This document shows positions 1 through 8,989 of a DNA stretch of 64,000 bases, piece by piece. The notes below the pieces were generated by a model. The model was not told where the DNA came from. It made no database searches and saw nothing but the letters and a program-made list of their open reading frames with translations. Source of the stretch: Rhizobium sp. NFR03 (GTDB taxonomy: Bacteria; Pseudomonadota; Alphaproteobacteria; Rhizobiales; Rhizobiaceae); contig NZ_FOGR01000009.1 in assembly GCF_900111275.1 (NCBI RefSeq), positions 1-64,000 on the forward strand, given 5' to 3'. A program made the translations under genes and the position numbers. The stretch's first letter is position 1, and the number at the start of each line of letters is the position of its first letter.

Positions 1-168
1 TCGCTTCTTTGAAACAAGACCAGCTGCACCATAAAGGTCATAGGCCTGCAAAAGCCGATGGACCTGACTTCGACTGAGATCAAGCTGCTCGGCAGCCTGG
101 ACGACGCTCAGGCGGTCGTCACGGATCTTCTGAATGACTTCGAGGCGATGCAATTCTTTCTGCGACAT
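1..168 (-). CDS. ISNCY-family transposase, N-terminal fragment (runs off window)
   Basis: The minus strand reads from an ATG at 166-168 for 56 codons to the window edge without a stop. The translation starts MSQKELHRLEVIQKIRDD and continues through a helix-turn-helix (AAEQLDLSRSQVHRLLQAY), ending in GAAGLVSKKR. This is the characteristic N-terminal DNA-binding domain of ISNCY-family transposases common in rhizobia. The catalytic domain is outside the window, so intactness is unknown. The insertion marks the border of the EPS locus that follows. Confidence 0.75.
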   Translation of the reverse strand, partial: MSQKELHRLEVIQKIRDDRLSVVQAAEQLDLSRSQVHRLLQAYDLYGAAGLVSKKR

Positions 169-320
169 GGTGATCAAACAGGACATGACGACTCCAACCG
201 CTCATGGTCTCGACCAAGCTCGAAGTCGTCATCCTTGCTCCCGACGTTGGCTTTGACCAGTGCATCAAGAGGCGAGGCTGTCGCATCTCTAACTGGCCCG
301 ACTGTCGCATTACTAAATAG
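1..320 (-). mobile_element. ISNCY-family insertion sequence, 5' end only
   Basis: The transposase start of an ISNCY-type element lies at the left edge and reads out of the window. Upstream of it, about 140 bp of untranslated sequence carries two direct copies of CTGTCGCAT (278-286 and 302-310, 24 bp apart), which probably belong to the element's terminal or transposase-binding region. The outer boundary near 310-320 is estimated; no target duplication can be checked because the other end is outside the window. Confidence 0.6.
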
Positions 321-416
321 CCGCTACACCCGCCAGATCAGATAAGCGTAATTATGGAACTAACGTCAGAGCAAGGTGCCTGATGATCCTCACAACGAGC
401 CGACGCGGCTCCGACA

Positions 417-1400
417 TCAGGAAAGGCTTGGCACCTGGCGCGCCTTGTCGCCTTTCAACATGCCGATCAGATTGACGAGTTTTCTGAGGGCAAGTTTACG
501 TTTCACATGCTTCTTGTACGTTGAAATGAAAGGCTCCGGTTCGAAATGGCGGACATCCGATACTGCGATAAACCTCTTGTCGGCCGGAAGGTGCAACATG
601 GCGCTGCCGAGGTGGTGGGACAGTGGCCTCTGGCGAAAGCGCGATCTCGTCGAGAACCACCGGCTGATCCAGCGGTGTTTTTCATCGCCGACGTCCGTCA
701 CCAGAATTTTTCCCTCATCGACCAGTCGGTCGATGGCTGCGGACACGATGATTTCATCGCCGACGTGATGCAGCGATCCGGTTAGCTGCTTGTATGCCGG
801 CCACAGCTCTTCGAGCCGTTCGGACAATATTCCAAACGCCGAACGCGACCCGGCGATAAACTCGCCCCCATACCATTGCGTGGATGTCAGATCGGCAGCG
901 GCGACGCGTTTCAGATCCGCAGAAACCAGCTTTTCTCCATATTCTTCCAGAACGGTTTCGGAGATATCGTATACAAAAAGCCGATCGTCCGTCCACGTGC
1001 TGAAATCGACCGGAGGCGGTGTGAGCATGACCACGTCATTATCGACCAGACCGACGAAATCCCCGAACGCACCGCTCCCGAGCTGACGGATGGCGTCGAG
1101 CTTGAAATGAGCGGCGTAGAAAGGAATGCCTTTCGGCACGTCGCGCGTGAAACTCGTGCCGACGGCAATTTCTCGCGCACCCGAGCGTCTGAGTTGCCCA
1201 TTCACATATTCCGGCTGGTTGGTCAGGATTTCGACCTGAACGCCATTCCGATGGCAGCTTGCCAGCAGGTTCGACGCGCATCTCACGTAGACATCCCTGG
1301 AGGACAGCACTCCCCTTCCAATACTGGAATGCTGGGTCTCCTTTTCGTCGATATAGAGAACCGTGAACAATCTGAGATCACGGAGGTGCTGGTCTGGCAT
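417..1400 (-). CDS. putative glycosyltransferase (nucleotide-diphospho-sugar transferase fold)
   Basis: The 327-residue protein has no signal peptide or membrane segment and looks like a cytosolic GT-A-type transferase. A DND motif (residues 120-122, context GLVDNDVVML) fits the metal-binding DxD motif of GT-A enzymes that hold the nucleotide-sugar through Mn/Mg. I chose the ATG at 1400 because an AGGAG sits six bases before it; an ATG five codons upstream overlaps that site. It lies 54 bp downstream of the Wzy-like gene, same strand, so it probably adds one sugar of the EPS repeat. Donor and linkage cannot be told. The family assignment (GT8-like or a DUF of that fold) is inference. Confidence 0.6.
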   Translation of the reverse strand: MPDQHLRDLRLFTVLYIDEKETQHSSIGRGVLSSRDVYVRCASNLLASCHRNGVQVEILTNQPEYVNGQLRRSGAREIAVGTSFTRDVPKGIPFYAAHFKLDAIRQLGSGAFGDFVGLVDNDVVMLTPPPVDFSTWTDDRLFVYDISETVLEEYGEKLVSADLKRVAAADLTSTQWYGGEFIAGSRSAFGILSERLEELWPAYKQLTGSLHHVGDEIIVSAAIDRLVDEGKILVTDVGDEKHRWISRWFSTRSRFRQRPLSHHLGSAMLHLPADKRFIAVSDVRHFEPEPFISTYKKHVKRKLALRKLVNLIGMLKGDKARQVPSLS

Positions 1401-1454
1401 GGTTGCTCCTGACATTGACTCTGTAAATACAGGTTCTTGATTGATCGGTCGCTA

Positions 1455-2702
1455 CTACGACGGAAGTGCGGATCGATGACGCGAGGGAAGAAGGGTGAAA
1501 GCGAGGATGGGAACGGCGAACAACGCCATGTGCACCCACACCATCAGAATCCAGTCCGTTTTATGGGATATGGCGTGCATCGCCGGAACCACGGAAAGGA
1601 CGTAGACGAACTGACCCGCGAATTCTCCGGAATCCGCCGACGCGAAGATGCGCCGCAATATATAGGCCAGCAGGAAGAACTTGATGGCCCCGAAGTACCA
1701 GAAGGACTGGAAAGCGTCGGCCAGTCCTGTCTCCGTCGTCCCGAGAATGGGATTGTAGTCTTTTGCAACGGACGGCAACGGGATCATCAGATCGGCTTTG
1801 AATTTCGTTCCGAGAAGCTGTGCTGGGACGAACGAGAATATTATGTTGTTCCAGTGGGATAAGCCATAGTCGAACTGCATCGTCTCATTGGTATAGCTGA
1901 CCCTATTGATGGCATTTCTGAATTCGTCGCCTCCTCTCGACAAGACCGCCGACGTGTTGCCGACCAGATCGATCTCGGTGATATCCTGCCATGTCAGGCC
2001 GCTGTCGCTTTTGCTGATGGCGCGGTACTCGCCGACGCTGTTCATCAGGAGCGTACCGAAAACCAGCCCGCATAAGGCCAGCGACCTCGGTATGGCCCGA
2101 CCGCGATAGAACCACCACGCCAGCGCGAATATCATGAAGAGTTCGACCGTATCGGCCCGGCTCCCGCCGCGAACGATCCGGTCCGCGATGAAAGCGACGT
2201 CGAACGTCACGACAGCCAGTGCGGCAAGGGAAAAGCGGCGCACCAGACACAGGACCGAAATGGCCAGGCCGTAGACGAGCAGACGGGAGAAGAAGACGAA
2301 GATAACGGGAATGCCGGTCATCTGGACGGCGATGGTCAACTCGCTCGGCAGCCGGCTCAACGCGAAGTAGAAGTAGGCGCCGATCACGGAAAAACACATC
2401 GCGGCGAAGAGAAGCCGGGTTTCGCTGAACGTCCATTCCAGCAGTGCGAACGGTTTGGCACTGCGCGTCCACCCCAGCCAGCACATGGAAAGGCAGAGGA
2501 TCATGAAGGCGACGGTTTTGATAAACGCCGCGTCGGGCACGAAATAGTCGTGCGCAAGCCCTGGGACCTGGACAAGGATGAAGGCGAACGTCACGGCTCC
2601 AATCTGGAATGGAAATTCGTAGATGCGGCTTTCCTTCGTCATGCCCCACGCCAAGAGCGCGAAGACGACAAGGAAAAGAAGGCCCGTCATCAAATCATTC
2701 AT
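1455..2702 (-). CDS. Wzy-like polysaccharide polymerase (polytopic membrane protein)
   Basis: The 415-residue protein has about ten hydrophobic segments, starting with LLFLVVFALLAW, and a large hydrophilic region at about residues 225-310 that fits the periplasmic loop of O-antigen/EPS polymerases. Wzy proteins join lipid-linked repeat units at the periplasmic face of the inner membrane and are poorly conserved, so the call rests on topology, size and the presence of wzx, wecA, exoP and exoF in the same locus. Start: an ATG at 2702 is preceded by GAGG at a suitable distance; a TTG three codons earlier is less likely. It is the only polymerase candidate in the window. Confidence 0.65.
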   Translation of the reverse strand: MNDLMTGLLFLVVFALLAWGMTKESRIYEFPFQIGAVTFAFILVQVPGLAHDYFVPDAAFIKTVAFMILCLSMCWLGWTRSAKPFALLEWTFSETRLLFAAMCFSVIGAYFYFALSRLPSELTIAVQMTGIPVIFVFFSRLLVYGLAISVLCLVRRFSLAALAVVTFDVAFIADRIVRGGSRADTVELFMIFALAWWFYRGRAIPRSLALCGLVFGTLLMNSVGEYRAISKSDSGLTWQDITEIDLVGNTSAVLSRGGDEFRNAINRVSYTNETMQFDYGLSHWNNIIFSFVPAQLLGTKFKADLMIPLPSVAKDYNPILGTTETGLADAFQSFWYFGAIKFFLLAYILRRIFASADSGEFAGQFVYVLSVVPAMHAISHKTDWILMVWVHMALFAVPILAFTLLPSRHRSALPS

Positions 2703-2915
2703 CGATAGCAACCTCGTTGGCCCGAGCCAATAAAGAGAGCCTGCCCGTCACGAGATCTGTAGGGATCGGCAGTCGGCGTTGCTGCGGATGCAGCTTATCC
2801 TCCTCGAATAATACGTCGCTTCTGGAAAAGACCAATTGAGCCGAAAGGGGTAGTCAACCGCTCCGGTTTTACGAACACACCCTAGCCGGCGGCAGGCCTG
2901 GCCCTCCGATCGACC

Positions 2916-4172
2916 TCAAATGCGCCCGGCGACGTCCGCGATCTCTTCTGCATTTTGCCCGAGGCCCCGAGGTGCCAGCGCAAAGGTCTCTGCTGCAAGG
3001 GCGGTGATGTAATCGGCAATCGGAATTGCCGAGGTTGCGGCGGGGGACGGGGCGTTGCAGACGTGGATCGTCCGGGAGGTCGTGCGAATGAGGAAATCGT
3101 GCACCATGCTGCCATCGCGCATCACAGCCTGCGCCCTGATGCCAGAGGGATGGGGCGTCAGGTCTTCCAGCTCCAGCGTCGGCAGGTATTTCCTGCAGGC
3201 CTTCAGATAGCGTGAGCGGAATGCGGAATTGGCGGTTTCGTCTATCCCGGATCTCATATGGCCGAAGCAGGTTCGCCAGAAGCCGGGAAACGCGACCATC
3301 GCCTTCATGTCCCGGATGTCCATGCCGAGCTTGCCGTATTTTTCCCGCGCCATCGACAGAACGGCGTTGGGGCCGACGGTCACATACCCACCGATCATAC
3401 GCGTCAGATGAATGCCGAGAAACGGCAGGGTCGGGTCGGGGATCGGATAGATCAGATGCTTCACGACATCGTCATGGCGCGCGGCCAGCCGGTAATATTC
3501 GCCCTTGAACGGAACGATGGAAAAATCACCGCCGACGCCACACATTTCCGCCAGCCGGTCGGCCTGCAATCCGCCGCAGACGATGAGGTGACGGGCCTTG
3601 AGGGTGCGCCCGTCGATCAGGGAAACGCTGACGCAGCTTGCCTCTTCCTGGATATCGCCGACAGGCGAGGACGTATGAATGGTCCCGCCCCCGGCGACGA
3701 ACAGTTCGGCCATTTTTCGCACGATTGCCGTATAGTCGGCGATGCCAGTGGATGCGCTGAGGATCGCGCCGATGCCCGATATGTTCGGTTCCCTCTCGCG
3801 CAGCGCGGTGGCATCGAGCCGTGGAAGATGCAGGCCGTTCTCGGCCGCGCGCCGATGCAGCGCGTCCATCCGCGTCATCTCTTCCGGCGAGGTCGCGACA
3901 AGCAGCTTTCCGCATTGCTCGAACGGCAGGCCATGCGCCTTGCAGAAGGCAATTGTCTCCGTAAGGCCACGGCGGGAGAACTCGGCCTTCATGCTGCCGG
4001 GGGCGTAGTAGATGCCTGCATGGATGACACCGCTGTTGCGCCCGGTCTGGTGCGCTGCCAGCCTGTCTTCCTTTTCGACCACGGCAATACCCATGCCCGG
4101 ATAAGCCGCCTGTAGCCTGAAGGCGGTGGCTATTCCAACGATCCCGCCACCGATGATGATGATATCGAGCAT
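2916..4172 (-). CDS. lhgO: L-2-hydroxyglutarate oxidase/dehydrogenase-like FAD enzyme
   Basis: The 418-residue protein opens with a Rossmann dinucleotide motif (IIIIGGGIVG, residues 4-13) followed by the HQTGRNSGVIHAGIYY block (41-56) typical of LhgO and the DAO superfamily. LhgO oxidises L-2-hydroxyglutarate to 2-oxoglutarate with FAD, feeding electrons to the quinone pool in E. coli. Start: the ATG at 4172 follows a good GGGAGG site; upstream in-frame codons lack homology. It lies 213 bp upstream of the wzy-like gene on the same strand and is divergent from gmd. Its role in an EPS locus is unclear. It could instead act on another 2-hydroxy acid; substrate assignment is by family resemblance only. 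Confidence 0.8.
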   Translation of the reverse strand: MLDIIIIGGGIVGIATAFRLQAAYPGMGIAVVEKEDRLAAHQTGRNSGVIHAGIYYAPGSMKAEFSRRGLTETIAFCKAHGLPFEQCGKLLVATSPEEMTRMDALHRRAAENGLHLPRLDATALREREPNISGIGAILSASTGIADYTAIVRKMAELFVAGGGTIHTSSPVGDIQEEASCVSVSLIDGRTLKARHLIVCGGLQADRLAEMCGVGGDFSIVPFKGEYYRLAARHDDVVKHLIYPIPDPTLPFLGIHLTRMIGGYVTVGPNAVLSMAREKYGKLGMDIRDMKAMVAFPGFWRTCFGHMRSGIDETANSAFRSRYLKACRKYLPTLELEDLTPHPSGIRAQAVMRDGSMVHDFLIRTTSRTIHVCNAPSPAATSAIPIADYITALAAETFALAPRGLGQNAEEIADVAGRI

Positions 4173-4499
4173 ATCGTCCTCCCGTCCAACCCGTCGACGG
4201 GTTTCTGAATGGCATGGGCCGGGCTGCCTGTCTCCGTGGTTTTTAAAAGGTAGCACCCATGCTTTGGTTGGGAAACGCCCGGAAGGATGCGCGTTACCGC
4301 TTACGGATATGTCGCCTCCAGCTGCCTTTTCGAGCGGCTCCCCTGCGCAAAGATGCCGTGGGATCGCGGATATACGACTTATGGTGGAGTTCCGGCGTCG
4401 CCTCCTCTCACTTTTGGCAAGCTGCCGTCTGTCCGTGCCTCCCTATACTGGGTCCCGGGCTCTCCAGACGGGCCAAGGGTCAAGACGCGAGGACACGAT
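4173..4499. promoter_or_regulatory. divergent intergenic region between lhgO and gmd
   Basis: This 327-bp gap separates two divergently transcribed genes, so it must hold promoters for both. I see no convincing coding potential. An AGGTAG hexamer (4248-4253) next to a short A/T run (TTTTTAAAA) is one of several CTACCT-type hexamers near EPS promoters in this locus. No palindromic operator could be identified with confidence. Confidence 0.4.
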
Positions 4500-5570
4500 A
4501 TGGCGGACAAGATTGCATTGATCATAGGGGTGACGGGACAGGACGGCGCCTATCTCAGCGAACTGCTGTTATCCAAGGGCTATATCGTCCATGGCCTGAA
4601 GCGGCGATCCTCCTCGTTCAATACCGGCCGGATCGATCATCTCTATGGCGATCCCCACCGCCCGGACACGCGGTTTCATCTCCACTTCGGCGATCTGACG
4701 GATGCAACCAATCTGTGCAGGGTCATTCAGGAAGTCTGCCCCGACGAGATCTACAATCTCGGCGCGCAGAGCCATGTTCAGGTCAGCTTCGAGACCCCGG
4801 AATATACGGCGAACTCGGATGCGCTCGGCGCGCTGCGGATCCTCGAGGCTATCAGGATCCTCGGTCTGGGAAAGACCTGCCGCTTCTATCAGGCATCCAC
4901 GTCCGAGCTGTTCGGCGGTATGGGCGAAACGGCGCAGCACGAAAAAACCCCGTTCTATCCCCGGAGCCCCTACGCCGCCGCCAAGCTCTATGCCTACTGG
5001 ATGACGGTCAATTACCGCGAGGCCTACGGTTTCCACGCCTCCAACGGCATCCTGTTCAACCATGAAAGTCCCCTGCGCGGAGAGACCTTCGTCACGCGCA
5101 AGATCACCCGCGGCGTTGCATCCATCGAACACGGCCTGGCGGACAAGCTGTTTCTCGGCAATCTCGACGTCAAGCGCGACTGGGGACATGCCCGCGACTA
5201 CGTCGATGGCATGTGGCGTATCCTTCAGCAGGAAAAGCCCGACGATTTTGTTCTGGCAACCGGGGAAGCGCATACGGTGCGCGAATTCGTCGAACGCGCG
5301 TTCGGCGCGGTCGACAGGAAGATTACCTGGGAAGGCAAGGGGCTGGCCGAGGTCGGGATCGATGAGAAAAGCGGAAGGGCGCTGATCGAGATCGACCCGC
5401 GCTACTTCCGCCCGACGGAAGTCGAGTTTCTGCTGGGGGATCCGACCAAGGCCCGCCGCGAACTGAACTGGCATCACACGACGTCGTTTGACGATCTGGT
5501 TGCGGATATGGTCCAGTCGGACATGCGCCTCATCACCCGCGAGGAGGGTCGCAATGACATCTTTGCCTGA
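4500..5570 (+). CDS. gmd: GDP-mannose 4,6-dehydratase
   Basis: This 356-residue short-chain dehydrogenase/reductase converts GDP-mannose to GDP-4-keto-6-deoxymannose, the first step to GDP-L-fucose, using bound NADP. Visible motifs are GVTGQDG (10-16) for the cofactor, STSELFGG (133-140) with catalytic Thr134 and Glu136, and the Tyr158/Lys162 pair in YAAAK. The length matches the family. Its stop overlaps the start of the GDP-fucose synthase gene by 17 bp, so the two are translationally coupled. Start ATG 4500 gives the family N-terminus ([12 protein letters not shown]); an upstream open stretch shows no homology. Together with fcl it shows that the EPS contains fucose or a related 6-deoxyhexose. 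Confidence 0.97.
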   Translation: MADKIALIIGVTGQDGAYLSELLLSKGYIVHGLKRRSSSFNTGRIDHLYGDPHRPDTRFHLHFGDLTDATNLCRVIQEVCPDEIYNLGAQSHVQVSFETPEYTANSDALGALRILEAIRILGLGKTCRFYQASTSELFGGMGETAQHEKTPFYPRSPYAAAKLYAYWMTVNYREAYGFHASNGILFNHESPLRGETFVTRKITRGVASIEHGLADKLFLGNLDVKRDWGHARDYVDGMWRILQQEKPDDFVLATGEAHTVREFVERAFGAVDRKITWEGKGLAEVGIDEKSGRALIEIDPRYFRPTEVEFLLGDPTKARRELNWHHTTSFDDLVADMVQSDMRLITREEGRNDIFA

Positions 5571-6528
5571 AACATACGACGGTGACTTCTGCCTGAAGGG
5601 GAAACGCGTCTGGGTGGCCGGCCACAAGGGCATGGTCGGATCGGCGCTGGTGCGGCGGCTGGAGCGGGAAGACTGCGAGATACTGACCGTCAGCCGACGC
5701 GAGGTAGACCTGACCCGCCAGTCCGACACCGAGCGCTGGATCGACCACGCCCGGCCCCACGTCATCCTTGTCGCGGCGGCGAAAGTCGGGGGGATCGTGG
5801 CCAATGCCACCTACCCCGCCGATTTTCTCTACATCAACACGATGATAGCGATGAACATCATGAAGGCAGCCGCCACGATCGGTACCGAGCGGCTGCTCTG
5901 GATGGGATCGAGCTGCATCTACCCCAAGCACGCGGCGCAGCCGATAGACGAGCGTGCCCTGTTGACGGGTCCGCTGGAACCGACCAACGAGCCCTACGCC
6001 ATCGCAAAGATCGCCGCGCTCAAACTTGCTGAGGCCTACGCCCGGCAGCACGGCATCCATTCCATTTCCGTCATGCCGACGAACCTCTACGGGCAGAATG
6101 ACAATTTCGACCCGGAGCTTTCCCACGTCATACCCGGAATGATCCTCAGGATGCATCGGGCGAAGACGACGAGAGCTGCCGCCGTCACGCTCTGGGGCAG
6201 CGGCACCCCTCTGCGGGAATTCCTGCATGCCGACGATCTCGCCGATGCCTGCATCTTTCTGGTGAAAAAGCATGCGGATGTGTCGCTCGTCAACATCGGA
6301 TCGGGACACGAACTTTCCATCCGCGATCTGGCGCATCTGGTGGCAGACATCGTCGGTTACGAGGGAAATATAGTGTTCGATCCGGCAAAACCGGATGGCG
6401 CGCCGCGAAAGCTGCTCGACAGCTCTCGCCTTGCGGCAATGGGATGGGCGCCGAAGACGGACCTGCGAAGCGGTATCGAGGATCTCTATCGCCGCTGGCA
6501 ATGCGAGGCGCAGATCGCAGCGGAATAA
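5554..6528 (+). CDS. fcl: GDP-L-fucose synthase
   Basis: This 324-residue SDR performs the 3,5-epimerisation and 4-reduction that turn GDP-4-keto-6-deoxymannose into GDP-L-fucose, using NADPH. It carries the family cofactor motif GHKGMVG (23-29), AAAKVGG (75-80), SSCIYPK (119-125) and the catalytic pair Tyr148/Lys152 (YAIAK). Start ATG 5554 follows GAGGAGGG, lies inside the gmd 3' end and matches the usual N-terminus. It is the second gene of a plus-strand operon with gmd, probably followed by the beta-helix gene 29 bp downstream. Confidence 0.97.
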   Translation: MTSLPETYDGDFCLKGKRVWVAGHKGMVGSALVRRLEREDCEILTVSRREVDLTRQSDTERWIDHARPHVILVAAAKVGGIVANATYPADFLYINTMIAMNIMKAAATIGTERLLWMGSSCIYPKHAAQPIDERALLTGPLEPTNEPYAIAKIAALKLAEAYARQHGIHSISVMPTNLYGQNDNFDPELSHVIPGMILRMHRAKTTRAAAVTLWGSGTPLREFLHADDLADACIFLVKKHADVSLVNIGSGHELSIRDLAHLVADIVGYEGNIVFDPAKPDGAPRKLLDSSRLAAMGWAPKTDLRSGIEDLYRRWQCEAQIAAE

Positions 6529-6557
6529 GGCTGCAGGCAGCCTGAGGAAAGGACGAG

Positions 6558-8978
6558 ATGAGGTTTCCCGGTCGCAAAGGTCTGTTCCTATCCATCGGTC
6601 TGCTTGCCCTTCCCCTCTCGTGGGACGGGCATGCGCTCGCGCAGAACCGCGTCGATCCGGCCTCGTTCGGATTTCCGGTGCCGGTTCCCGAGCCGGCGTT
6701 GCCGGAGGGGGTGGATCGTTTCGATCCTCCGTTCCGGACGGCGGACAAGACGGCGCCGGCCATAGCGGAGATGTCCAGCACCGCCGACCGTGGCGAGGTC
6801 GTTTCCATGACCGGCGTCGATCTCCATGGTGGGACGACGTTCGAGGTGTTTTCGCAGGCGCCGCGTGCAGGCGATGGCGTGACCGTAACGGTCGCGCCTC
6901 TGGCGGCCAATGCGACAGCGGCCACCCTCGCGCTGCCGGAGGAGCTGGCGGCATGGTCGATGTATCTGCTCTGGCCCAGGCGTGAAGGCGCGCAGGGCGC
7001 GCCGCTTGCCATTAACCGGACGGAAGCGTGGTGGGTCGGGCCTGAAAAAGGAGCGCCGGGTGAACGGATTTCGATCTACGGCCGAAACCTCGCCACGTCG
7101 AACGGGACCAAGGCTTCTCATGTCTACCTGAAACCTGCCGGCGGGCCGGGCCTCTATCTGAAGCCCGTTGCGGTCAATCCCTTCAAGGTCGATGTGGATA
7201 TTCCCGATCTGCCGGCGGGCACATACGACATCTGGATGCACAACGGCCATGGTGGCCGGTTCGGCTGGAGCGGGCCGCTGAAGCTCGATGTCGTCGCACG
7301 CTCGCGCTGGGCGATGCAGGAGGAGACGGTCGTGGATGTCGCGCGCTTCGGGGCGACGGCAGACGGTGTGACGGACGATACGGGCGCGATCATGCGCGCC
7401 TTGCAGGCAGCCGGGGCCGCGGCACCCGCGACATTATCCTTTGCGGCCGGCACCTATCTCGTTTCGGAGACGCTGGTCGCACCCGACGACGTGACATGGC
7501 TCGGCGCGGGAATGGACAGGACGGAGATCCGGCTTCGGACCCCGCTTGCAACGGCGATGATTGCGAGCACCGGACGCGATGCGCAGTTCCGGCATCTCAC
7601 CTTCAATGCGGATGGCAGGATTGGACGGAGCCCGCTTCTCGTCCTCGGCTCGGCGCGCAATATCCGGCTGGATCATGTCCGGCTTGATGCCTGGGGTGCC
7701 GCCGCACTCGATGCGCAGGATGCGGACGGCCTTGTGATCCAGTCATCGGAACTGATCGAAGACGGATCGTTCTACGGAAACAGTCGGCAGGTGTTCCTGT
7801 CCGATAACCGCTTCAGAATGACGGGCGACGGCGAGTCCGTCGTTGCTCTGTGGGGCGGGCACGATTTTTCCATGACCGGAAACACGCTGACGAATGCGGA
7901 TGAAAGCCGGGAGGACGGACACGGTATCGGCCGCTTCTTTGTTGCCCAGACCCATCGCGGCAGCATGCGAAACCTCTATTGGGGCGGAAACGTCTCGCGC
8001 AATGCCGGGCCGCGGGATTGCGAGAAGGTCGATTGCAACAAGGGCGAACAGATCTGCTTCGAGATATATGGCAGCCGGTTGATGACAACTGACCTCGTCG
8101 GCGCATCCGGCGCGGAGATCACGTTCCGGTCTCTCGCCGACATGCCGGAAGAGGTTCCCGGCGGCCGGGATCTGGTGATCGTCGGTGGCCGTGGCGCCGG
8201 CCAGCATCGGCACATCGTTTCAGGGTCCGGATCGACGGTGCGCCTCGAAAAACCGTGGACCGTGATGCCGGACGCAACGAGCCGGTTTGCCCTTGCGGCC
8301 ATCGCCTCGCGCGCCGCCATCTATGACAACAGCTTCGAGGGCCGCGCGAGCTACAGCGCTCACGATTCGGATACGACAGGCGTGCTTCTCTATGGCAGCG
8401 TCTACGATGTGGTGGTGGACAGCAACCGCATCTCCCGCATGCGCCACGGCATGATGACGGTCGCACTGGATTCTACTCTCGGCCTCAGTCCCTATTTTCT
8501 GCAATATTCCAATAACCTCGTGGTGGACAGCAACAGCGGCCTCTATGTCGGCACGACGTTTGCCGCCGACGGCGTGGCGGGTGTCTGGGGCGGGCTCGGC
8601 AATGTCTATCGCAAGAACCGGTTCGAGCGGATCGCCTATATCGGGATCGAATACGAAACCTGGGATCACGACGGATCGGATTTTGCCGGCACGGTCTTCG
8701 ACCGGAACAGCTTTTCCGACGTGCGCTTCGGCCTTGTGGACGGCTACAAGCTGATGTGGACTCATGACGGCCAGTTCAAGGCGGCACCCGGACACCGCCC
8801 CAAGCGGATCGACACCGTGCTCTATCACAACAGGTTCGAGCGAGGCACCCCCCGCTCTGACGGGAGCCGTGGTTTCGTGACGATGCATCCCGACAACAGC
8901 TGGGTGAACGTCGGCTCGACATGGGATGGTTTCGAAACCGGCAATACCGGCCCAGCTTCCTTGATTCCCGGCAAATAG
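6558..8978 (+). CDS. secreted right-handed beta-helix protein (pectate-lyase-3-like)
   Basis: This is an 806-residue protein. An N-terminal signal peptide (about residues 1-29, ending at an ALAQ site) sends it across the inner membrane. Residues about 60-240 look like immunoglobulin/IPT-type beta domains; from about 258 the sequence DVARFGATADGVTDDT is the hallmark of pectate_lyase_3/tailspike-type beta-helices, followed by repeated turns with Asn-rich steps (for example DSNRISRM, YSNNLVVDSN). Such folds are found in polysaccharide lyases, hydrolases and C5-epimerases. As it follows gmd-fcl by 29 bp, it most likely trims, epimerises or binds the EPS in the periplasm or outside the cell. No specific catalytic residues could be assigned. 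Confidence 0.75.
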   Translation: MRFPGRKGLFLSIGLLALPLSWDGHALAQNRVDPASFGFPVPVPEPALPEGVDRFDPPFRTADKTAPAIAEMSSTADRGEVVSMTGVDLHGGTTFEVFSQAPRAGDGVTVTVAPLAANATAATLALPEELAAWSMYLLWPRREGAQGAPLAINRTEAWWVGPEKGAPGERISIYGRNLATSNGTKASHVYLKPAGGPGLYLKPVAVNPFKVDVDIPDLPAGTYDIWMHNGHGGRFGWSGPLKLDVVARSRWAMQEETVVDVARFGATADGVTDDTGAIMRALQAAGAAAPATLSFAAGTYLVSETLVAPDDVTWLGAGMDRTEIRLRTPLATAMIASTGRDAQFRHLTFNADGRIGRSPLLVLGSARNIRLDHVRLDAWGAAALDAQDADGLVIQSSELIEDGSFYGNSRQVFLSDNRFRMTGDGESVVALWGGHDFSMTGNTLTNADESREDGHGIGRFFVAQTHRGSMRNLYWGGNVSRNAGPRDCEKVDCNKGEQICFEIYGSRLMTTDLVGASGAEITFRSLADMPEEVPGGRDLVIVGGRGAGQHRHIVSGSGSTVRLEKPWTVMPDATSRFALAAIASRAAIYDNSFEGRASYSAHDSDTTGVLLYGSVYDVVVDSNRISRMRHGMMTVALDSTLGLSPYFLQYSNNLVVDSNSGLYVGTTFAADGVAGVWGGLGNVYRKNRFERIAYIGIEYETWDHDGSDFAGTVFDRNSFSDVRFGLVDGYKLMWTHDGQFKAAPGHRPKRIDTVLYHNRFERGTPRSDGSRGFVTMHPDNSWVNVGSTWDGFETGNTGPASLIPGK

Positions 8979-8989
8979 GGCCGAAAACG

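Noticed and set aside
5533-6954. 473-codon minus-strand frame
   Set aside because: It is antisense to fcl and the start of the beta-helix gene and has no recognisable domain.
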